Source of the DNA: Bacilli bacterium
Lineage (GTDB): Bacteria; Bacillota_I; Bacilli_A; RF39; UBA660
Length of the DNA stretch: 11,130 bases
Direction of reading: 5' to 3'
NCBI GenBank assembly: GCA_900758495.1
Contig: CAAERO010000022.1
Span: 1-11,130, forward strand
Shown: positions 7,271-11,130 of the stretch, one piece after another
How positions within the stretch are numbered: position 1 is the first letter of the stretch
Layout: the number at the start of each line of letters is the position of its first letter
Program-made: the position numbers and the translations under genes
Notes under the pieces: model-generated
Databases searched by the model: none
What the model was told of the DNA's origin: nothing
The model's input: only the letters and a program-made list of their open reading frames with translations

Positions 7271-7500
7271 TTAAAAACAATTATGTCTTTCCATATAAAA
7301 TTTTGGCTTAGTTACAATAAAAGCTCTTTCTAAACTAAAAATTGTATTTTTAAAATCCATTGCTTGAGAAAAAGATGATTGATAAATTCTATGCATATAT
7401 TCATGAGTTGGAACAAATGATAAGTTATAAAAATAAACTTCTTCATCGGTAGCTGTTGCTTTAATATTAGGTGGTCCAATCAAAATTCAATGTTCATCAT
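7271..7500 (-). pseudogene. Frameshifted ORF after rel, with an HEYMH motif
   Basis: Three bases after the rel stop there are tandem ATGs (7500, 7497). The RBS AGGTGA overlaps the rel stop codon, the usual arrangement of a coupled next gene. The frame reads MMNIEF and then meets TGA at 7482-7480. Shifting by one base at 7483 opens 69 more codons of host-like codon use, starting IGPPNIKATATDEEVYF and containing FVPTHEYMHRIYQ before TAA near 7271. A single-base loss near 7481-7485 would explain this. HEYMH has the HExxH form, but no third ligand is visible, and a short motif in an 80-residue fragment is weak evidence for a peptidase. I do not recognise the family. A sequencing error is also possible, in which case it would be a small intact gene of about 77 aa. 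Confidence 0.45.
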
Positions 7501-7503
7501 TAA

Positions 7504-8940
7504 TCACCTATTTCTATATTCTTTTATTTTTCTTTTTGCTTTAGTGGTTTTTACATATGAAAGCCATTCTTCACTAGGTCCTTTTCCTAAAGTATCATTT
7601 AATATCTTCACCCTATCTTTACTATGTAAAATAAAGTCAAAATCTACCATTTCATTATTTACTAAAGCTCCTGTCATTGAATTACCTAAACTGGTATGTA
7701 TACGGTATGCAAAATCAACAACGGATGAATCTTTTGGTAACTCTATCGTTTCTCCTTTTGTCGTGTAAACATAGATTTTATCAGAAAACAGTTCTTCTTT
7801 TACCTGTCTTACAAAGTCTTGATTATCACTAAAAGCTTTATTTATTTCTAAAAGTGAATTAAAGAATTGATACTTTTCTTTTAAATCTTTCTGCATCTTA
7901 TCTCTAGCATTTCCCTTATTAATATCCCAATAAGCTGTAAGTCCAAAAGAGGCAATTTTATCCATATCAAAAGTTCTTATCTGTGTTTGAACTAACCTAT
8001 CATCAAGACCAAACACAGTTGTATGTAATGATTGATACATATTTGTTTTAGGAGTAGAAATATAATCTTTAAATTTATTATTAATTGGATGATATTTTGA
8101 ATGTACTAAACCTAAAGTATAGTAACAATTAGCAATATTATCAACCATTACTTTAAGGGATAATAAATCATGAATATTATCTACCTGATGACCTTGTTCT
8201 AATCTTTTATAAATACCATAAATATTTTTTGTTCTAACTTTTATCTCGTGTGGTATTTCTTTATCACTTAGTATTTTATTAATAGTTGCTAACATTTCTT
8301 CCAAACAACCAGTACTATCTTCTTCTACTTTTAACTTTATTTCACTTAGTTTTTTATATTTATCAGGATAAAGGTATTGCAAAGATAAGTCTTCTAGCTC
8401 TGATTTTAAGCGATAAGCTCCAATACAGTAAGCAAGTGGAACAAAAAGATCCATCGTCTCCATAGCATTTTCTTTTTGTTTAAATTCTGATTTAAAACTA
8501 AGTGTACGCATATTATGAAGTCTATCAGCTAATTTAATAATTATTATTCTAACATCTTCTGTGATACCCGTTATTATTTTTCTAGTATTAGCAAGATTTT
8601 GGGCTTGTTTAGAAGAAAAGTTAAGTTTGCTAATCTTGGTGACACCATCAACTAATTTAGCAACATCTTCATTAAAGTTTTCTTCTATTTCTTCTTTCGT
8701 AACTTTAGTATCTTCTAAAGTATCATGAAGTAATCCTGCACATAAAGTGTCTTTATCAGCATGCATTTCTGCTAAGATATACGCAACATTTAAAGGATGG
8801 GTAATATAGGGCTCACCACTTTGTCTTGTCTGCCCTCGATGAAGATACTCTGCAAATAAATAAGCTTTTCTAACACTCTCTACTTCTTCAGTATTATAAG
8901 TCTTCACTACATTTAGTAAATCATCAATCGTAATATTCAT
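7504..8940 (-). CDS. rel: Short Rel/SpoT-family (p)ppGpp enzyme: HD hydrolase, altered synthetase, TGS; no C-terminal regulatory domains
   Basis: The start is the ATG at 8940 with AGGAGGG about 8 nt upstream. The N-terminal HD domain (1-190) keeps the hydrolase residues: H48, H72-D73 in LLHDTLED, and D139 in LADRLHNMRTL. So Mn-dependent (p)ppGpp hydrolysis is expected. The synthetase domain (about 200-345) keeps RxK (VRTKNIY), the acidic D258 (IHDLLSLK) and FKDYISTPK/MYQSLHTT. However, the catalytic Glu of the EVQIRT or EIQIRT motif is Gln318 (VQTQIRT). In Rel from Streptococcus this Glu (E323) is essential for synthesis. The Arg of AIR is Lys here, and the Ser of IYSIY is Gly. The TGS domain spans about 388-450. 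The protein ends after GPSEEWLSYVKTTKAK at 478 aa, against about 730 in full-length Rel. The helical, zinc-finger and ACT/RRM domains are absent, and nothing downstream encodes them. Predicted mainly a hydrolase. Confidence 0.88.
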   Translation of the reverse strand: MNITIDDLLNVVKTYNTEEVESVRKAYLFAEYLHRGQTRQSGEPYITHPLNVAYILAEMHADKDTLCAGLLHDTLEDTKVTKEEIEENFNEDVAKLVDGVTKISKLNFSSKQAQNLANTRKIITGITEDVRIIIIKLADRLHNMRTLSFKSEFKQKENAMETMDLFVPLAYCIGAYRLKSELEDLSLQYLYPDKYKKLSEIKLKVEEDSTGCLEEMLATINKILSDKEIPHEIKVRTKNIYGIYKRLEQGHQVDNIHDLLSLKVMVDNIANCYYTLGLVHSKYHPINNKFKDYISTPKTNMYQSLHTTVFGLDDRLVQTQIRTFDMDKIASFGLTAYWDINKGNARDKMQKDLKEKYQFFNSLLEINKAFSDNQDFVRQVKEELFSDKIYVYTTKGETIELPKDSSVVDFAYRIHTSLGNSMTGALVNNEMVDFDFILHSKDRVKILNDTLGKGPSEEWLSYVKTTKAKRKIKEYRNR

Positions 8941-8954
8941 AATAATTCCCTCCT

Positions 8955-8990
8955 AAAAAGAAAATATCATCAAGGTTTCCCTTTAATGAT
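8955..8990 (-). terminator. Terminator-like hairpin in the rel leader
   Basis: On the minus strand, AUCAUUAAAGG pairs with CCUUGAUGAU around a GAAA tetraloop (10 bp with one bulged A and one G.U). It is followed by AUUUUCUUUUU, then directly by the rel RBS. The G.U pair would be an A.C mismatch on the other strand, so the minus strand is favoured. It ends the upstream small transcript or acts as an attenuator before rel. Confidence 0.5.
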
Positions 8991-9099
8991 GTTTTCTTAC
9001 TTTCTTTTCAGGACTTAGGCAGAAGAAAAAATTTCTAGATATTGAGCTATCAAGATTTAGTAATGTATTGATTTTTATTACCACTAAGTTCTTTTCCAT
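8983..9099 (-). CDS. 38-aa leader ORF upstream of rel
   Basis: An ATG at 9099 is preceded by AGGAG with 5 nt spacing and lies about 20 nt after the predicted start of the rel promoter transcript. The peptide starts MEKNLVVIKINTLLNLD, contains three Phe codons in a row (residues 24-26) and ends KKVRKHH. Its TAA stop (8985-8983) lies within the 5' arm of the terminator-like hairpin, so a ribosome at the stop would cover that arm. It may be a regulatory leader peptide, a small protein, or a chance ORF. I know no homologue. Confidence 0.42.
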   Translation of the reverse strand: MEKNLVVIKINTLLNLDSSISRNFFFCLSPEKKVRKHH

Positions 9100-9126
9100 A
9101 CCTACTCCTAAATTTATATTGATACT

Positions 9127-9155
9127 AATATATTACTAAGATTTTTTAATGTCAA
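9127..9155 (-). promoter_or_regulatory. Promoter for the rel leader and rel
   Basis: Minus strand: consensus TTGACA (9150-9155), 17 bp spacer, TATATT (9127-9132). It begins 5 bp after the stop codon of the upstream metallopeptidase gene, so rel has its own vegetative promoter. The predicted start is near 9120, giving a leader of about 180 nt. Confidence 0.7.
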
Positions 9156-9160
9156 TATTT

Positions 9161-10174
9161 TTATTTAGTTTTTTGTAAAACCTTGCTACCACCTATATTA
9201 TTCTTTAAATCAACAACTATTCTTTTTGCTTGTGTAACATTTTCGACATATTGATTAATGAAATCAAAATCATTTTCTGAGACTTTATCTTGATATTGAG
9301 CAGTCTCTGTACTGACGACATCAAGTAATTCACAAAATTCATTATAAGATGATAAACTTGTATTAGCATTTATCAAACCTTTAACAATTTCAATATCTCC
9401 ATCAAAGCTATGTTGATCAACACTATTAATAAATATTTCATTAGTTAGTAATGGGTATAGTAGTTTAACTTCTAAATCATATCCTATTGGCCTATATCTT
9501 CCATCTGGTTGACTTGTTTTTAGAGTCTGCAAGTATTTAACTAAAGCTTTATTTGTTATCTTCTTATTTTTAAAATTCATTATCATATTTACTAACAAAC
9601 CAGTTATATGAGTATTAGCAATCTCGTCAAATATTCTTCCAGTAGTTTCTTTAGTTATTTTATTAGAATATTCAGATTTAGTATAATAAGATTCTTGAAA
9701 TCCACTTCGCATATAGTAAGTATTTTTATCTATCAATTTATTAGTATTAAAATAGCCTGTAAAAGCATGTCTTACTTCATGTGCAAGCAACTCTAATTTT
9801 AGTACTGGAGTGGCTAAATACTGATTAACATTAGTTCCCAAAATTATAGTTTGAGGATTTTGTTTTAATTTACTATCTTTAAAGACATTTAAATTAGGAG
9901 TAAAAATTGTAACAGCTGCATCTGTTGAGGAAACATCAGAAAAACCATTTTTTGCTGCTACTTCACTTACTGTTCCCTTATCATATACAACCTTAACATT
10001 ACGAAAAATATCATATAAAGGCATATCGCTTTCTTTTCCATAATTCATATAGAAAGCCATATAGATAAGAGTAAGCATCGTAGTTAATTCTTCATTATAG
10101 TTATAATCTGTAGCTATTGATTTAACTAAATGATATTTTTCTTCCAACACTCTATTAAAACTATCTGTTTGCAT
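9161..10174 (-). CDS. HEVRH metallopeptidase-like protein, 337 aa, coupled to the VWA gene
   Basis: The start is the ATG at 10174 with AGGAGG (10182-10187), 7 nt away, lying inside the end of the VWA gene. The two frames overlap by 14 nt, so translation is probably coupled. In the middle, LELLAHEVRHAFTGYF gives H132-E133-V-R-H136. It is followed 48 residues later by FDEIANTHITG, where E184 sits in a DExxN setting like the third zinc ligand of gluzincins. Zn binding by H132, H136 and E184 is inferred. The segment between is rich in Tyr, Lys and Thr. The N-terminal 110 residues are helical then beta-like. The C-terminal 100 residues are helical and charged (ends LKNNIGGSKVLQKTK). There is no signal peptide or membrane helix. 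I recognise no named family. The combination with a VWA protein recalls the putative metallopeptidase plus VWA architecture of DUF2201-type proteins linked to MoxR ATPases, but this is an analogy only. Confidence 0.72.
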   Translation of the reverse strand: MQTDSFNRVLEEKYHLVKSIATDYNYNEELTTMLTLIYMAFYMNYGKESDMPLYDIFRNVKVVYDKGTVSEVAAKNGFSDVSSTDAAVTIFTPNLNVFKDSKLKQNPQTIILGTNVNQYLATPVLKLELLAHEVRHAFTGYFNTNKLIDKNTYYMRSGFQESYYTKSEYSNKITKETTGRIFDEIANTHITGLLVNMIMNFKNKKITNKALVKYLQTLKTSQPDGRYRPIGYDLEVKLLYPLLTNEIFINSVDQHSFDGDIEIVKGLINANTSLSSYNEFCELLDVVSTETAQYQDKVSENDFDFINQYVENVTQAKRIVVDLKNNIGGSKVLQKTK

Positions 10175-11130
10175 TAATTTTCCTCCTATATCTACTTTTA
10201 TTTTTAGTTAGTACATAGTTTTCTATATCATCAATATTTTCTGTTTCTACATAATATCCTTGGTAATTAACTGGGTAATCCATTAAAAAACTATAATTTT
10301 GTTTTTGTGTAGAAAACCAAACAATTTCTCTATTCTTTTGAGATAGTCTAGTCATATCATCACTAACATCAAAGTCTGAGAAAATATAAATATTTCTATC
10401 ACGAATTTTTACTAATTCTTCATATAAAAAACACACACCATCATCATATATCTCACAATCAAAATTTTTATATTTATTTTCAGAAGTAGTAGCAATTTTA
10501 TTAACATCAATACTTGTATTACCATATTTCTTTATAGTTAATTTTCTAAGTATTCTCTCATTAAAAGTCAAATAAATAATAGAACCTTTCACAGCAAGAC
10601 TACTTATTGCATTAACATATAATTCCAAAGAATTATCATTTGATGGTGATAAATCAAAAACATAAACGTCTGGCTTAAAAATTGGACTCATAGTATCATT
10701 CAAAATTTTAAATTTTTGGTTAGTTATATAATGTTTTACTATCTCTTTTTTATTATATCGATAAGTTCCTTTTTCATATCGTTCATAACTTAAAGAAACT
10801 AATTTTTTCAAAACATTATACACTTTTGTAGCATTTACATCACTTAATTTATCACTAGGTCGTTTTGAACTAGAATTAGATTTAGAGCGTTCTAATTCCT
10901 TTTCATCTTCATAGTTGTTCATCAGATTATCAAAGTCATTATCATCTTCCTCATCAAAATCATCCAAACTGTCTAAATCAGATTGGTCACTCATACCATT
11001 TGAGCTTTCTGACGTATTATCATCTGAATTACTATCATTAAAATCTTCGGAACTATCTGAGTCTGATTTATTACTCATATCATTTGAGTTTTCTGATGCA
11101 TCATAACTTGAATTACTATCATCAAAGTCA
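10161..11130 (-). CDS. VWA/MIDAS-domain protein with acidic Ser/Asp repeats (5' end outside the window)
   Basis: The frame stays open from the right edge to the TAG at 10161, so the gene is partial. The Met at 11078 is internal to a repeat and has no RBS, so it is not the start. The visible N-terminal part (10900-11130) is an acidic Asp/Ser/Asn repeat. About 60 charged, helical residues follow. Next comes a Rossmann-like VWA domain: PDVYVFDLSPSND holds a MIDAS DxSxS motif (codons 10641-10655), SIIYLTFNE is the next strand, and NIYIFSDFDVSDD (near 10380) holds the late Asp. An acidic low-complexity segment before a MIDAS VWA is the layout of CobT/ChlD-type partners of AAA+ ATPases, and also of midasin. 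So an AAA+ (MoxR- or CobS-like) partner upstream is predicted but not visible. Probably cytosolic. The next gene is the overlapping HEVRH protein. Confidence 0.74.
   Translation of the reverse strand, partial: DFDDSNSSYDASENSNDMSNKSDSDSSEDFNDSNSDDNTSESSNGMSDQSDLDSLDDFDEEDDNDFDNLMNNYEDEKELERSKSNSSSKRPSDKLSDVNATKVYNVLKKLVSLSYERYEKGTYRYNKKEIVKHYITNQKFKILNDTMSPIFKPDVYVFDLSPSNDNSLELYVNAISSLAVKGSIIYLTFNERILRKLTIKKYGNTSIDVNKIATTSENKYKNFDCEIYDDGVCFLYEELVKIRDRNIYIFSDFDVSDDMTRLSQKNREIVWFSTQKQNYSFLMDYPVNYQGYYVETENIDDIENYVLTKNKSRYRRKINANR
10962..11129 (-). repeat. 84-bp (28-codon) tandem repeat in the VWA gene
   Basis: Two full copies (11046-11129 and 10962-11045) encode 28-residue units that begin DFDDSNSS and DFNDSNSD, each with a SEnSNxMS core followed by an acidic Ser/Asp end. 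A third unit begins DFDEEDD at 10961 and then diverges. The copies are clearly similar at the nucleotide level too, indicating in-frame duplication. The array continues to the window edge and probably beyond. Confidence 0.75.

Noticed and set aside
7490..7768. Plus-strand ORF of 92 codons
   Set aside because: It is the shadow of the 3' end of rel on the opposite strand, with no RBS.
9608..9796. Plus-strand ORF of 62 codons
   Set aside because: It lies wholly inside the HEVRH gene on the other strand and has no start signals.
10915..11106. Plus-strand Ser/Leu-rich ORF
   Set aside because: It is a mirror of the Asp/Ser repeats of the VWA gene, produced by the repetitive codons.

Overview
The window is AT-rich and uses the standard genetic code: TAA, TAG and TGA all end genes here, and Trp is TGG. 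Ribosome binding sites are strong and Gram-positive-like (AGGAGG or GAGGTG). It carries a SpoVD-type penicillin-binding protein and a SpoVID/YsxE-like pair. Together these point to a low-GC, spore-forming Bacillota, probably an anaerobic Bacilli lineage near the Erysipelotrichales/RF39 groups. The taxonomic placement is inferred from gene content and composition only.

Layout, left to right. (1) At 1-102 the start of a minus-strand gene runs off the left edge. It has a promoter and RBS but is thrown out of frame by a run of eight G residues. (2) An unrecognised 182-aa minus-strand protein (350-898) is divergent from a plus-strand SpoVD-like transpeptidase (1062-2969). (3) A 594-aa minus-strand protein (2966-4750) has a gluzincin-type zinc peptidase signature. 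(4) A small plus-strand Cys-rich membrane ORF (4900-5118) converges on a minus-strand spore-coat pair, a SpoVID-like LysM protein and a YsxE-like degenerate kinase (5083-6703). (5) A roughly 190-nt structured, free-standing RNA gene (6754-6944, minus) has its own promoter and U-tract end. (6) A frameshifted ORF follows a short Rel-type (p)ppGpp enzyme (7504-8940, minus). That enzyme has lost its regulatory C-terminus and carries Gln where the synthetase catalytic Glu is expected. Its leader holds a 38-codon ORF and a terminator-like hairpin. (7) At the right edge, a minus-strand operon joins an acidic-repeat VWA/MIDAS protein (partial) to an HEVRH metallopeptidase-like protein.

How the genes may work together. 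SpoVD (cortex peptidoglycan), SpoVID (coat encasement) and YsxE (coat) form a sporulation theme. The Rel-like protein looks like a (p)ppGpp hydrolase rather than a balanced synthetase/hydrolase. The VWA plus metallopeptidase pair recalls AAA+/VWA chaperone systems of the MoxR or CobS/CobT type, so an AAA+ ATPase may lie just outside the window. It is the best candidate here for an undescribed system, followed by the structured RNA and the rel leader.
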